Assembly (NCBI RefSeq): GCF_004212635.1
Contig: NZ_PSRT01000017.1
Span: 19,544 to 83,543 of the forward strand
DNA length: 64,000 nucleotides
DNA from: Bradyrhizobium genosp. SA-3
GTDB taxonomy: Bacteria; Pseudomonadota; Alphaproteobacteria; Rhizobiales; Xanthobacteraceae
Direction: 5' to 3'
The notes beneath the pieces are model-generated. The model was not told the DNA's origin and searched no databases. It saw only the letters and a list, made by a program, of their open reading frames with translations. Position 1 is the stretch's first letter. Every line of letters begins with the position of its first letter. This document shows, in pieces, positions 1 through 9,773 of this stretch. A program made the translations under genes and the position numbers.

Positions 1-291
1 GCCAGCGGTGCCGGCGACCGTGATTGCCAGGAGGCCGAGCCGGATCAGATCCGCGTTGCCATAGCCGGAGACGCCGTGATGGTTGAGGAAGAGCAGTGCC
101 GCGCCGATCACCGCGACGGCTGCACTGGTCATGGCCGAGGCGAGGCCCGACAGCGCGCCGGCAAGCGCCACGAGGCAGACCAGCAGCGGCGCAGGCGAGG
201 GAGTGGGGACGAAGCGGTCGAAGAGCATCGCCAGCAGCAGGGTCGCTGCCGTCAGCACTGGACCGGAGATCGCGCGCCATCCGAACCGCAT
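1..291 (-). CDS. Membrane protein, N-terminal part (runs off left edge)
   Basis: The reading frame is open from an ATG at 291 to the window edge, giving 97 residues with no stop. It shows four hydrophobic stretches, at about residues 11-26, 35-52, 54-70 and 82-97, separated by short polar turns. This looks like the membrane-embedded sensory N-terminus of a signalling protein such as a histidine kinase or GGDEF protein. The catalytic part lies outside the window, so the function cannot be assigned. The start is preceded on the minus strand by GGAGCGAGACTGGCC, an acceptable ribosome site. Confidence 0.6.
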   Translation of the reverse strand, partial: MRFGWRAISGPVLTAATLLLAMLFDRFVPTPSPAPLLVCLVALAGALSGLASAMTSAAVAVIGAALLFLNHHGVSGYGNADLIRLGLLAITVAGTAG

Positions 292-418
292 GGCCAGTCT
301 CGCTCCTCCCGCACCGGGTAAGACCGCAACACTGGCGGATCGTTGCGCCGATGCGATGCGATTTCGCGCGATGCGCTTAATGGGCGCTTGCGGCGGAGCG
401 CAAATCTTTCGGATGATT

Positions 419-577
419 TTAGACCAAATGCGCGTGCCCGAGACGCTGTTGCAGCGCAGGCGCATTCAGCGTCGAGCTGCCCGAGCTCTTACGCATGCCG
501 GTGAAAATCAACAGCGATGCCGCGACCAGGATGGCCGCAGTCAGAGTGATCGCAACGACTACCACAGGTGACTTCAT
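419..577 (-). CDS. Small single-pass membrane protein
   Basis: A 52-residue open frame starts at an ATG at 577 and ends in TAA. Residues 4-26 form one clean transmembrane helix that begins almost at the N-terminus. It is followed by a short basic and polar tail (MRKSSGSS) and a neutral C-terminus. It sits between the partial membrane gene and a second tiny membrane protein on the same strand, so the three may be co-transcribed. I do not recognise a family. The call rests on hydrophobic pattern and codon use only. Confidence 0.4.
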   Translation of the reverse strand: MKSPVVVVAITLTAAILVAASLLIFTGMRKSSGSSTLNAPALQQRLGHAHLV

Positions 578-650
578 CGACGTCCTGTCGCAATGCCGGT
601 CGGCGCGGGCCGCGCGGCGCCTTGAAGGCTGGTCCAGGATGAAACGGGAA

Positions 651-827
651 TCAGATCGGCAGGCCCATCGCCATGGTCGCCTTGGTCGACATCACCGTCA
701 GAGTGACGATCAGGCACAGCGAGAGTGCGGCGACGGCGAGCGAGGCCGCGACCGCGTTGGTCAGCCGGGAAGACGCGACGGTGGCGGATTGGCCATGAAA
801 GCCTGCCGTGCCGGACGCCCGAATCAT
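651..827 (-). CDS. Small single-pass membrane protein
   Basis: A 58-residue protein starts at the ATG at 827, which is preceded by GAGGGAT at a plausible spacing. An in-frame start further upstream would run into low-quality sequence and is not preferred. Residues about 24-46 form a transmembrane helix rich in Ala, Leu and Val, and the C-terminus is short (TKATMAMGLPI). It resembles hypothetical proteins of Bradyrhizobium in style, but I cannot name a family. It lies 73 bases upstream of the other small membrane protein on the same strand. Confidence 0.45.
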   Translation of the reverse strand: MIRASGTAGFHGQSATVASSRLTNAVAASLAVAALSLCLIVTLTVMSTKATMAMGLPI

Positions 828-984
828 GGGTCTAAATCCCTCAACGCGCGAGCGAATCACCGCGACTTTCCACAATTTCCCAGTTTCAACCGGCAATATT
901 GCGGCGGCTGTCGCGCCGAAAGCGGCGACATTGCGGCAAAGGCGACCGTTATGCCCGCTATTTGCCGGAGCGGGGGCAGGCCTG

Positions 985-1635
985 TCAGGCGCCCGCGGCA
1001 ATGCTGGCGGGGTCGTCGATGTCGGCCGGGCGCCAGTCCATCGTCACGAAGCCGGGCGCAGCTTCCACGCGCTTCAGCCAGTCCCGGACCGCCGGGAAGG
1101 TCGAAAGATCGAAGTCGCAGCGGTCGGCGAGGTGGGTGTAGCCGTAGAGCGCGATATCGGCGACCGTGAGCTGGCGGGCGGCGAAATAGGCGTTGGTCTT
1201 GAGGTGGTTCTCCATCACCTGGAGCGCGCCATAGCCGCGCTCCATCCAATCCTCCAGCGAATGGGTCTGCAGATCGCGGCCGCCCTTGACCAGCGACAGC
1301 CAGAAATAGGCCGCGCCGATATTGGGTTCGAGCGCATGCTGCTCGAAGAACATCCATTGCAGCGCCTCGGCGCGGTCGATGCGGTTCTCCGGTGCGAGCG
1401 GCGTGCCGACGGCAACGTACCAGAGGATGGCGTTGGACTCGGCGAGATAGCGGTCGTCGCCGACCTCGAGCAGCGGCACCTGGCCGGACGGGTTCTTCGA
1501 CAGAAAGTCCGGCGTGCGGCTCTCGCCGCGCAGAATGTCGATCTCGATTGCCTCATAGGGTACGTTGAGCAGCGCCAGCGCAAGGCGGACCTTGTAGCTG
1601 TTGCCGGAGAGCTGCATCGAATAGAGCTTGTACAT
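985..1635 (-). CDS. Glutathione S-transferase family protein
   Basis: This 216-residue protein has the two-domain GST layout. An N-terminal thioredoxin-like domain (about 1-80) carries the cis-proline motif GQVPLL (51-56) and the glutathione-contact motif ESNAI (66-70). A helical C-terminal domain (about 90-205) carries the N-capping-type signature around LTVADIALYGY. It would conjugate glutathione to electrophiles or act in a related redox step in the cytoplasm. The substrate cannot be told. It is monocistronic on the minus strand. A second, more distant GST lies at 15872-16462. Confidence 0.9.
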   Translation of the reverse strand: MYKLYSMQLSGNSYKVRLALALLNVPYEAIEIDILRGESRTPDFLSKNPSGQVPLLEVGDDRYLAESNAILWYVAVGTPLAPENRIDRAEALQWMFFEQHALEPNIGAAYFWLSLVKGGRDLQTHSLEDWMERGYGALQVMENHLKTNAYFAARQLTVADIALYGYTHLADRCDFDLSTFPAVRDWLKRVEAAPGFVTMDWRPADIDDPASIAAGA

Positions 1636-1905
1636 TCTGGGAGTTCGTTTCCGAGGATGGGAAGGCGCGGCGCTGGCTGCCCTGCAGCGCGGCTAGACAA
1701 TGATGCCGATGCGAATCCGCCGCAAGAGCCGGTCCATAGAAAAACTCGAAAACCCTACCGCACTGCAACGCCACGGAAGATCATTTCCCCGCGACCGTGC
1801 AACCGAGATCACGCTTGCATCAGCACACCAATGCGTTGCTCCGCGCAATCGTGAACTCCGCGGACGACTGTGTGCATCGGGCTTAGGGTGCCAGTCTTCC
1901 GCGTT

Positions 1906-1973
1906 GTCATGGCCGGGCCTAGCCGACCGAAGGACGGCGTCGCTTCCGCTCGGCTAGGTCCCGGCCATCCACG
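1906..1973. repeat. Palindromic intergenic repeat (ATGGCCGGG type)
   Basis: An inverted repeat has arms reading GGCCGGGCCTAGCCGA and TCGGCTAGGTCCCGGCC, with CATCCACG at its right end. It is related to the repeat at 50107-50198. The rest of 1636-2239, about 600 bases between the GST and aspC, shows no convincing gene. Confidence 0.6.
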
Positions 1974-2203
1974 CCGCGGCAAGCGGTTCGAAGAATGTGG
2001 ATGCCCGGGACCCGGCTATCAATTGCTCCGAGGACAAGCCTTGCCGGATATGAGGAATTTGGCCGGCAAAGTTGCGGAACATTGCGGTCAATCGCGCCTC
2101 GAAACGCTGGAAATCCGCAAACTTTTGCGAGATCGGGCCGAAGTTTCTTGCGGTGCAGCGGCTCACGTTTTAGGGTGGCTCATTCCCACAATCAGAGTCG
2201 TGA

Positions 2204-3442
<1,239 letters not shown>

Positions 3443-3456
3443 GCCTCAACGAATTG

Positions 3457-3484
3457 AAAAGGCCCGCCTCCGGCGGGCCTTTTT
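3457..3484 (+). terminator. Rho-independent terminator after aspC
   Basis: A GC-rich hairpin with arms AAAGGCCCGCC and GGCGGGCCTTT and a TCC loop is followed by a T run, 15 bases after the aspC stop. Confidence 0.9.
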
Positions 3485-3607
3485 ATTGTTTGCACGCTTA
3501 TCGCCGTGCGCGATCTGGCACCACCACGGCTCTTGTGGCATAGACCATCATGCGCCACGAGTAGGGCGTGCCTCTGCACGCATCACATTCATCGCCGGAG
3601 ACGTTTC

Positions 3608-4087
3608 ATGCGCCGTTCGTTCCTCCTCGCCGGGCTCACCGCCGCAAGCCTCGTTGTCTTCGTCGCTGCTGCCAGCGCGCAGCAACGGATGACGCGGATC
3701 GGTGTGCTCGAATGCCGCGGCGGCGCCAGCGTCGGCTTCATCGTGGGATCGGTGACTCATCTCGGCTGCGTGCTGCGCGCCGACGGTCTGCCCGACGACC
3801 GCTACGTCGCGACGATTCGCAAAGTCGGCCTCGACATCGGCATCACCCAGGAGACGGCGCTCGCCTGGGGCGTGTTCGCGCCGGTCGACCGGCTCGGCCC
3901 TGGCGACCTCTCCGGCAATTACGCGGGCGCGCAGGGCAGCGCCTCGGTCGGCGTCGGCCTTGGTGGCAACGTGCTGGTCGGCGGCTCCAACAATTCGATC
4001 GCGCTCCAGCCGCTCAGCGTGCAGGGCCAGGTCGGCCTCAACGTCGCCGCGGGTCTGGAGAGCCTGGAACTTCGTCCGGGGCGCTGA
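3608..4087 (+). CDS. DUF992 domain secreted protein
   Basis: This 159-residue protein has a clear signal peptide (RRSFLLAGLTAASLVVFVAAASAQ) and a mature part matching the DUF992 pattern. That pattern includes GVLECRGGASVGFIVGS, a second cysteine in HLGCVLRA, and a glycine-rich beta-type C-terminal half (NYAGAQGSASVGVGLGGN). The two cysteines could form a periplasmic disulfide. The family is common in Rhizobiales and has no established function. The start at 3608 is chosen because it begins the signal peptide; upstream in-frame codons are not signal-like. Confidence 0.82.
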   Translation: MRRSFLLAGLTAASLVVFVAAASAQQRMTRIGVLECRGGASVGFIVGSVTHLGCVLRADGLPDDRYVATIRKVGLDIGITQETALAWGVFAPVDRLGPGDLSGNYAGAQGSASVGVGLGGNVLVGGSNNSIALQPLSVQGQVGLNVAAGLESLELRPGR

Positions 4088-4270
4088 GCCGCCGTCAATT
4101 CTAATTGACTGAGCCGGCTACGAGACTCGCGTTCACCTCTCCTCCGGGAGAGGTGAATACCGACGACGCACCGCAGCGACGTTTGATGCTTGCCAAATCT
4201 TGGGGACGGGCAGACCATCTGCGTTTGCCGACCCAATCATGGGCCGAGCTCCACAAAAAGGAGGCGGCGA

Positions 4271-6319
4271 ATGGGACAAGACGTCAGAAGTCCCCGAGGT
4301 CCACGGTGCATCGCGCTGGTGGGCCCATTCCAAAGCGGTAAAACCACACTTCTCGAAGCAATTCTGGCGCGAACGGGCGCGATCCCGCGCGCCGGCAGCG
4401 TCGATGCCGGAACTTCCGTCGGCGACGCCACGCCAGAGGCCCGTGATCACAAGATGACCGTCGGGCTGACTGCCGCCACCACGAGTTTCATGGGCGACAG
4501 CTACACCTTCCTCGACTGTCCCGGTTCCGTCGAATTCGCCCACGACATGCGCGCCGTGTTGCCCGCGGTCGATGCCGCGGTCGTGGTCTGCGAGGCCGAC
4601 GAGAAGAAGCTGCCGCAGCTTCAGATCATCCTGCGCGAGCTGGAGGAGCTGAAGATCCCGCGTTTCCTGTTCCTCAACAAGATCGACCGCGCCAGCGAGC
4701 GCATCCGCGAGACGCTCGCAATGCTGCAGCCCGCCTCGTGCGTGCCGCTGGTGCTGCGCCAGATTCCGATCTGGAACGGCGAGCTGATCGAGGGCTTCGT
4801 CGATCTCGCGTTGGAGCGCGCCTTCGTCTATCGCGAGCACAAGGCCTCCGAGGTGATCGCGCTCGAAGGCGGCAATCTCGACCGCGAGAAGGAGGCGCGC
4901 TTCTCGATGCTGGAGAAGCTCGCCGATCACGACGATGCGCTGATGGAGCAGCTGCTCGAAGACATCCAGCCGCCGCGCGATGCCGTGTTCGACGACCTTG
5001 CCCGCGAATTACGCGAAGGACTGATCTGTCCGGTGCTGCTGGGCGCCGCCGCGCGCGAAAACGGCGTGCTGCGTCTGATGAAAGCGCTGCGCCACGAGGC
5101 GCCCGGCGTTGCGGAGACCGCAAAACGTCTCGGCGTTCCCGACACCAAGGATGCGCTCGGCTACGTCTTCAAGACGCTGCATTCGCAGCACGGCGGCAAG
5201 CTGTCGCTGACGCGGCTGCTCGCCGGCCATCTCGACGATGGTGCCACGCTACAATCCGCCGCCGGTGGCGCGGGGCGCATCTCCGGCATCCTCGCCGTCA
5301 ACGGCGCCTACGATACCAAGCGTGCCTCGGCCGAAGCCGGCGACACCGTGGCGCTCGCCAAGCTCGATCCCGTAAAGACCGGCGACACCGTCTCGAGCGG
5401 TAAAACACCGCCGGCTGCGCTCGTTGCCGTAGAGCCGACGCCGCCGGTGCTCGCGATCTCGATCGCGGCCACAGATCGCAAGGACGACGTGAAGCTCGGC
5501 CAGGCGATGGCCCGGCTGCACGAGGAGGATCCCTCGCTGGTCGTCGTGCAGAACGCCCAGACCCACGATACCGTGCTGTGGGGCCAGGGCGAGATGCATC
5601 TGCGCGTCGCCGGCGAGCGGCTGCGCGACCGCTTCGGCGTCAAGGTCACCTCGCATCCGCCCGCGATCGGCTATCAGGAGACCATCCGCAAGCCGATCAC
5701 CCAGCGCGGGCGTCACAAGAAGCAGTCCGGCGGTCATGGCCAGTTCGGCGACGTCGTGCTCGACATCAGGCCGCTGCCGCGCGGCGACGGCTTCAAGTTC
5801 GCCGAGAAGGTGGTCGGCGGCGCGGTGCCGCGCAACTACATCCCGGCGGTGGAGGAAGGCGTCGTCGATGGGCTGGCGCGCGGCCCGCTCGGTTTCCCCG
5901 TCACCGACGTGGAGGTGACGCTGACCGACGGCTCCTATCACAGCGTCGACTCGTCGGACCTCGCCTTCCGCACGGCGGCGCGGGTCGGGCTCAACGAGGG
6001 CCTGCCGCAATGCCAGCCGGTGTTGCTCGAGCCGATCCACATGGTCGAGATCGTCTGCCCGACCGACGCCACCGCCAAGATCAATGCGATCCTGTCGGCA
6101 CGGCGTGGCCAGATCCTCGGCTTCGACACCCGCGACGGCTGGAGCGGCTGGGACTGCGTTCGCGCCATGATGCCTGAAGCCGAAATCGGCGAACTCATCG
6201 TCGAGCTGCGCTCGGCCACCGCCGGCGCCGGCAGCTTCACCCGCCAGTTCGACCACATGGCCGAAGTGACCGGCCGCGCCGCCGACCAGATCATCGCCGC
6301 CCATCAGAACGCGGCGTGA
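4271..6319 (+). CDS. EF-G-like GTPase (divergent elongation factor G paralogue)
   Basis: This 682-residue protein has full EF-G architecture: a G domain (about 10-260), domain II, then domains III to V. The P-loop is GPFQSGKT (18-25) and NKID (136-139) is intact. Switch I reads DHKMTVG where EF-G has ERGITI. Switch II reads DCPGS (82-86) where EF-G has DTPGH, so the catalytic histidine is serine. This marks it as the divergent EF-G-like subfamily rather than the main fusA. Its role is unknown, perhaps ribosome-associated. AAGGAGG at 4258-4264 fixes the start. It stands alone. Confidence 0.85.
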   Translation: MGQDVRSPRGPRCIALVGPFQSGKTTLLEAILARTGAIPRAGSVDAGTSVGDATPEARDHKMTVGLTAATTSFMGDSYTFLDCPGSVEFAHDMRAVLPAVDAAVVVCEADEKKLPQLQIILRELEELKIPRFLFLNKIDRASERIRETLAMLQPASCVPLVLRQIPIWNGELIEGFVDLALERAFVYREHKASEVIALEGGNLDREKEARFSMLEKLADHDDALMEQLLEDIQPPRDAVFDDLARELREGLICPVLLGAAARENGVLRLMKALRHEAPGVAETAKRLGVPDTKDALGYVFKTLHSQHGGKLSLTRLLAGHLDDGATLQSAAGGAGRISGILAVNGAYDTKRASAEAGDTVALAKLDPVKTGDTVSSGKTPPAALVAVEPTPPVLAISIAATDRKDDVKLGQAMARLHEEDPSLVVVQNAQTHDTVLWGQGEMHLRVAGERLRDRFGVKVTSHPPAIGYQETIRKPITQRGRHKKQSGGHGQFGDVVLDIRPLPRGDGFKFAEKVVGGAVPRNYIPAVEEGVVDGLARGPLGFPVTDVEVTLTDGSYHSVDSSDLAFRTAARVGLNEGLPQCQPVLLEPIHMVEIVCPTDATAKINAILSARRGQILGFDTRDGWSGWDCVRAMMPEAEIGELIVELRSATAGAGSFTRQFDHMAEVTGRAADQIIAAHQNAA

Positions 6320-6342
6320 TCCCTAAGGAAGGTAATGGCCTC

Positions 6343-6395
6343 TCACTCCCTCTCCCTGTTCTTCACGGGGAGAGGGTGGGATGAGGGGCTGCCTC
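6343..6395. repeat. CCTCTCCC-type intergenic repeat, partial
   Basis: This sequence (CCCTCTCCCTGTTCTTCACG followed by GGGAGAGGG and GATGAGGGGC) is a half copy of the CCTCTCCCC / GGGGAGAGG family that recurs at 18573, 27675, 35121 and 49925. Confidence 0.5.
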
Positions 6396-6438
6396 CGCGG
6401 ATGCGGCATTTCATTGAGCCGAACCCGCGCCCAACCTC

Positions 6439-6559
6439 CGTCATTGCGAGCGACTTGTCCGCCGTAGCTCGAAGAGCGAAGGCGGAAGCGAAGCAATCCA
6501 GAATGTCTCTGCGGAGGCGGTCTGGATTGCTTCGTCGCAAAGAGCTCCTCGCAATGACG
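6439..6559. repeat. Palindromic repeat CGTCATTGCGAG...CTCGCAATGACG
   Basis: The outer arms read CGTCATTGCGAG and CTCGCAATGACG. The inner arms read GAAGCAATCCAGA and TCTGGATTGCTTC. A second copy is at 39367-39482. It occupies most of the gap between the EF-G-like gene and the XRE gene. Confidence 0.8.
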
Positions 6560-6607
6560 AAGGAGGCAGATGGGGCAGCCCATAAAGTCCTTGCGCTCGA
6601 CCCCAAA

Positions 6608-6660
6608 TGACGTATTTTACATCATTGTATATGTCCCAGATATCATTTATAGGCTCTGAT
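6608..6660. promoter_or_regulatory. AT-rich promoter/operator candidate before XRE regulator
   Basis: This short AT-rich island sits in a GC-rich background. It contains the near-palindrome TGACGTATTTTACATCA (6608-6624, 7-base arms with one mismatch) and AT-rich -10-like blocks (TATCATTTATAGG). It lies just upstream of the small XRE protein and may be its own operator. Confidence 0.35.
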
Positions 6661-6673
6661 ACGTGAGGCCACG

Positions 6674-6946
6674 GTGATCACGTCGTTCCAGATGCGGGCA
6701 GCGCGGGCGCTGCTCGGCATTGACCAGAAAACCCTGGCCGAGCTCGCCGGCGTTTCGCTGCCGACCATCCAGCGGATGGAAGCCAGCACCGGCAATGTTC
6801 GCGGCGTGGTCGAGACCCTGATCAAGGTGGTCGAGGCGTTCGATCGGGCCGGCGTCGAGCTGATCGGTGAGCAGGCGCGCAGCGACAGCGGCGGGCGCGG
6901 CGTTCGCCTCAAGGAGCCGGGGCCGCCGCGGCGGGTGGGGGCATGA
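6674..6946 (+). CDS. XRE-family helix-turn-helix regulator, small
   Basis: This 90-residue protein has a Cro/CI-type HTH at about residues 7-60 (MRAARALLGIDQKTLAELAG, then VSLPTIQRMEAS) and a short charged tail. GTG at 6674 is the first start and ATG at 6692 is an alternative that keeps the whole HTH. The protein has no separate effector domain. It lies upstream of the sulfate permease-type gene on the same strand, so a regulatory link is possible but is only inferred from position. Confidence 0.8.
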   Translation: MITSFQMRAARALLGIDQKTLAELAGVSLPTIQRMEASTGNVRGVVETLIKVVEAFDRAGVELIGEQARSDSGGRGVRLKEPGPPRRVGA

Positions 6947-7015
6947 TCGGGCATTGATCATGCTCGGGATCAGGATGGGTTAGCGCATCGTCGCACCTCG
7001 GCAACACGGGACGCA

Positions 7016-7033
7016 CGATGCTTCGGAGCATCG
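7016..7033. promoter_or_regulatory. Hairpin at the start of the sulP gene
   Basis: CGATGCT-TCGG-AGCATCG forms a 7-bp stem with a 4-base loop and contains the first candidate ATG (7018) of the transporter. It could limit initiation there. The same GATGC/GCATC hairpin core recurs inside other repeats of this window (27718, 35160), so it may simply be repeat-derived. Confidence 0.35.
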
Positions 7034-8793
7034 TGGGCATGAGCATCACAAGCGATCAAGCGGGCCAACTGCATCAGCTTCGCCGGCCGACCTTTGTCGA
7101 ATTGTATTTGCCAAAGCTCGTCACCGTCTGGCGTGAGGGATACGGCGTCGCGGACTTTCGCGCCGACGTCTTCGCCGGCCTCACCGTCGCGATCGTGGCA
7201 CTGCCGCTGTCGATGGCGATCGCGATCGCCTCGGGCGTGACACCGGACCGCGGCCTCTACACCGCCGTCGTCGGCGGCTTCATCGTGTCCCTGCTCGGCG
7301 GCAGCCGCTTCCAGATCGGCGGACCCGCGGGCGCTTTCATCGTCCTGGTTGCGGTGACGGCCGAGCGGCACGGCGTCGACGGCGTGATCCTCGCCACCAT
7401 GATGGCGGGGCTGTTCCTGGTCGCCGCGGGCCTATTGCGGGTCGGCACCTACATCAAGTTCATTCCCTATCCCGTCACCGTCGGCTTCACCGCCGGCATC
7501 GCCGTCATCATCTTTGCGAGCCAGCTCCGCGATCTCGGCGGGATCACGCTTGCCGGGAAAGAGCCCAGCGAATTCGTTCCCAAGCTCGTTGCGCTCGCCG
7601 GCGGCCTCAACACCATCAATCCGTCCGCGGTCGCGGTCGCGATCGGCAGCATCGCCATCATCGCCGCCTTGCGGCGCTGGCGGCCGTCCTGGCCCGGCAT
7701 CCTGATCGCGGTTGCGCTCGCGGCGGTCGCCAGCGCCGTGCTGTCGCTGCCGGTCGAGACCATCGGCTCGCGCTTCGGCGGCATTCCGCGCGAGCTGCCC
7801 TCGCCGGCGCTGCCCGCGTTCTCGCTGGAGAAGGCAAGGGCGGTGCTGCCGGATGCGATTGCGTTCGCGCTGCTGGCGGCCATCGAATCGCTGCTGTCGG
7901 CCGTCGTGGCCGACGGCATGACCGGTCGCCGTCATCGCTCCAATTGCGAGCTGGTGGCGCAAGGCGTCGCCAATATCGGCTCGGTGCTGTTCGGCGGCAT
8001 CTGCGTCACCGGGCTGATTGCGCGCACCGCCACCAACATCCGGGCCGGCGCGCGCGGTCCGCTCGCGGGCATGCTGCATTCGGTCTTCCTGCTGCTGTTC
8101 ATGCTGATCGCGGCGCCGCTCGCAAGCTACATTCCGCTCGCCGCGCTCGCCTCCGTGCTCGTCGTGGTGGCCTGGACCATGGCGGAGAAGCAGGAATTCG
8201 CGACGCTCCTGCGCTCATCATGGGGCGATGCCGTCGTGCTGCTCGCAACCTTCCTGCTCACGATCTTCCGCGATCTGACCGAAGGCATTCTGGTCGGCTT
8301 CGCGCTCGGCGCGGTGCTGTTCATCCATCGCATGGCGGAGATGACGGGCATCGAGGAGCGCACGCCGCTGGTGGTCCCCGATCGCCCCGATGACAGCAAC
8401 GGTGCGCGCGTTCCCTACGATTCCGCGCTGGCGGTCGACCGCGACGTGCTGGTCTATCGCATCACCGGTGCGTTCTTCTTCGGCGCCGCCTCCGCGATCG
8501 GAGGCGTGCTCGACGGCGTCGCCGACCGGCGCAAGGCCTTCGTGGTCGATTTCGCCGCGGTGCCGTTCCTGGACTCCACCGCGGCGAACGTGCTCGGGCG
8601 CGTCGCCGCCAAGGCCCACCGCCAGGGCATCAGGCTGTTCATCACGGGGGCATCGCCGGCGGTTCGCCGCGCCCTGCTCACCCATGGCGTGACGCCGCCG
8701 CGCGCGCGCTATCGCCAGAGCCTCGAGCGCGCGATTGCCGACATCAAGGGCCGCGCAACGCAGCCCGAGGCCGATGAGGTTGCCGCGAGCTGA
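7018..8793 (+). CDS. SulP/SLC26-family anion transporter with STAS domain
   Basis: This protein of about 590 residues has 10 or more hydrophobic segments across residues 45-440, the SulP signature region (ADVFAGLTVAIVALPLSMAI, then GVTPDRGLYTAVVGGF) and GPAGAFIVL. A cytoplasmic STAS domain occupies about 460-570 (DRDVLVYRITGAFFFGAAS, FVVDFAAVPFLDSTAANVL). It should move sulfate, bicarbonate or another small anion across the inner membrane; the substrate is not readable from sequence. The start could be 7018 (inside a hairpin) or 7039, giving 584 residues. It follows the XRE gene on the same strand. Confidence 0.9.
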   Translation: MLRSIVGMSITSDQAGQLHQLRRPTFVELYLPKLVTVWREGYGVADFRADVFAGLTVAIVALPLSMAIAIASGVTPDRGLYTAVVGGFIVSLLGGSRFQIGGPAGAFIVLVAVTAERHGVDGVILATMMAGLFLVAAGLLRVGTYIKFIPYPVTVGFTAGIAVIIFASQLRDLGGITLAGKEPSEFVPKLVALAGGLNTINPSAVAVAIGSIAIIAALRRWRPSWPGILIAVALAAVASAVLSLPVETIGSRFGGIPRELPSPALPAFSLEKARAVLPDAIAFALLAAIESLLSAVVADGMTGRRHRSNCELVAQGVANIGSVLFGGICVTGLIARTATNIRAGARGPLAGMLHSVFLLLFMLIAAPLASYIPLAALASVLVVVAWTMAEKQEFATLLRSSWGDAVVLLATFLLTIFRDLTEGILVGFALGAVLFIHRMAEMTGIEERTPLVVPDRPDDSNGARVPYDSALAVDRDVLVYRITGAFFFGAASAIGGVLDGVADRRKAFVVDFAAVPFLDSTAANVLGRVAAKAHRQGIRLFITGASPAVRRALLTHGVTPPRARYRQSLERAIADIKGRATQPEADEVAAS

Positions 8794-8883
8794 CGGCGCC
8801 GTGGCGATGCGGCGCTCGTGCGCTTGACAGAGCCTTCGGGACGCGAAATGGATCGCCTTCCACATCGCTTGAGGAAGGATGAC

Positions 8884-9717
8884 GTGACCAGGGCTCCCGC
8901 CGCTTGTCTGATCGGATGGCCGGCGGCGCATTCGCGCTCGCCGCTGATTCATCATTACTGGCTGCGCACGCTCGGGATCGAGGGCGGCTATGTCATCGAG
9001 GCGGTTCCGCCCGAGAACCTGCGCGACTTCGTACTGCGGCTGTCGCTGCGCGGCTTTGTCGGCGCCAACGTCACCATCCCGCACAAGGAGGGCGTGCTGG
9101 CGCTGTCGAAACCCGATGCGCGCGCAACGGCCGTCGGCGCGGCCAACACGTTGTGGTTCGAAGATGGCGAACTGCACGCGACCAACACCGACGTCGAAGG
9201 CTTCATCGGCAATCTCGACGCCAGCGCGCCCGGCTGGGATGCGGCTGAGGAGGCGCTTGTGCTCGGGGCCGGCGGCTCCTCGCGCGCTGTCGTGTTCGGG
9301 CTGCGCGAGCGGGGCATCAAGCGCATCCATCTCGCCAATCGCACCATCGCGCGGGCGGAGACGCTGGCGAAACAGTTCGGGCCGAACGTGCACCCCATTG
9401 CATGGGATGCGATCAACGACGTCCTGCCGCGTGCAAAACTTCTCGTGAACACGACCTCGCTCGGCATGCATGGCCAGCCTTCACTCGATGTCGATGTTGC
9501 GCGCCTGCCGCAGGCGGCCGTGGTCGCCGATCTCGTCTATGTTCCGCTGGTGACGCCGCTGCTTGCGGCAGCGAAGGCGCGCGGCCTGAGGACGGCCGAC
9601 GGGCTCGGCATGCTGCTGCACCAGGCGGTGCGCGGCTTCGAGCTGTGGTTCGGCCAGCGGCCGGAGGTCACCGCCGAGCTGCGCGCGCTGGTCGAGGCCG
9701 ATCTCACAAAGACTTGA
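8884..9717 (+). CDS. aroE: Shikimate dehydrogenase
   Basis: This NADP-dependent enzyme converts 3-dehydroshikimate to shikimate in aromatic amino acid synthesis. From the GTG start it has 277 residues. The shikimate-binding SRS is at 17-19, the catalytic lysine is in IPHKEG (Lys68), the catalytic aspartate is in NTDVEG (Asp103), and the Rossmann loop is GAGGSSRA (128-135). GAGGAAGGA at 8871-8879 sits 4 bases before the GTG at 8884. The in-frame ATG at 8848 would add an unconserved basic leader, so the GTG is preferred. The gene follows sulP on the same strand. Confidence 0.93.
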   Translation: MTRAPAACLIGWPAAHSRSPLIHHYWLRTLGIEGGYVIEAVPPENLRDFVLRLSLRGFVGANVTIPHKEGVLALSKPDARATAVGAANTLWFEDGELHATNTDVEGFIGNLDASAPGWDAAEEALVLGAGGSSRAVVFGLRERGIKRIHLANRTIARAETLAKQFGPNVHPIAWDAINDVLPRAKLLVNTTSLGMHGQPSLDVDVARLPQAAVVADLVYVPLVTPLLAAAKARGLRTADGLGMLLHQAVRGFELWFGQRPEVTAELRALVEADLTKT

Positions 9718-9773
9718 GTGAATAGCGCGGCTGTTCCGGAGTTCTCCCTCCGTGGGGATAACCGGAGACCGTC

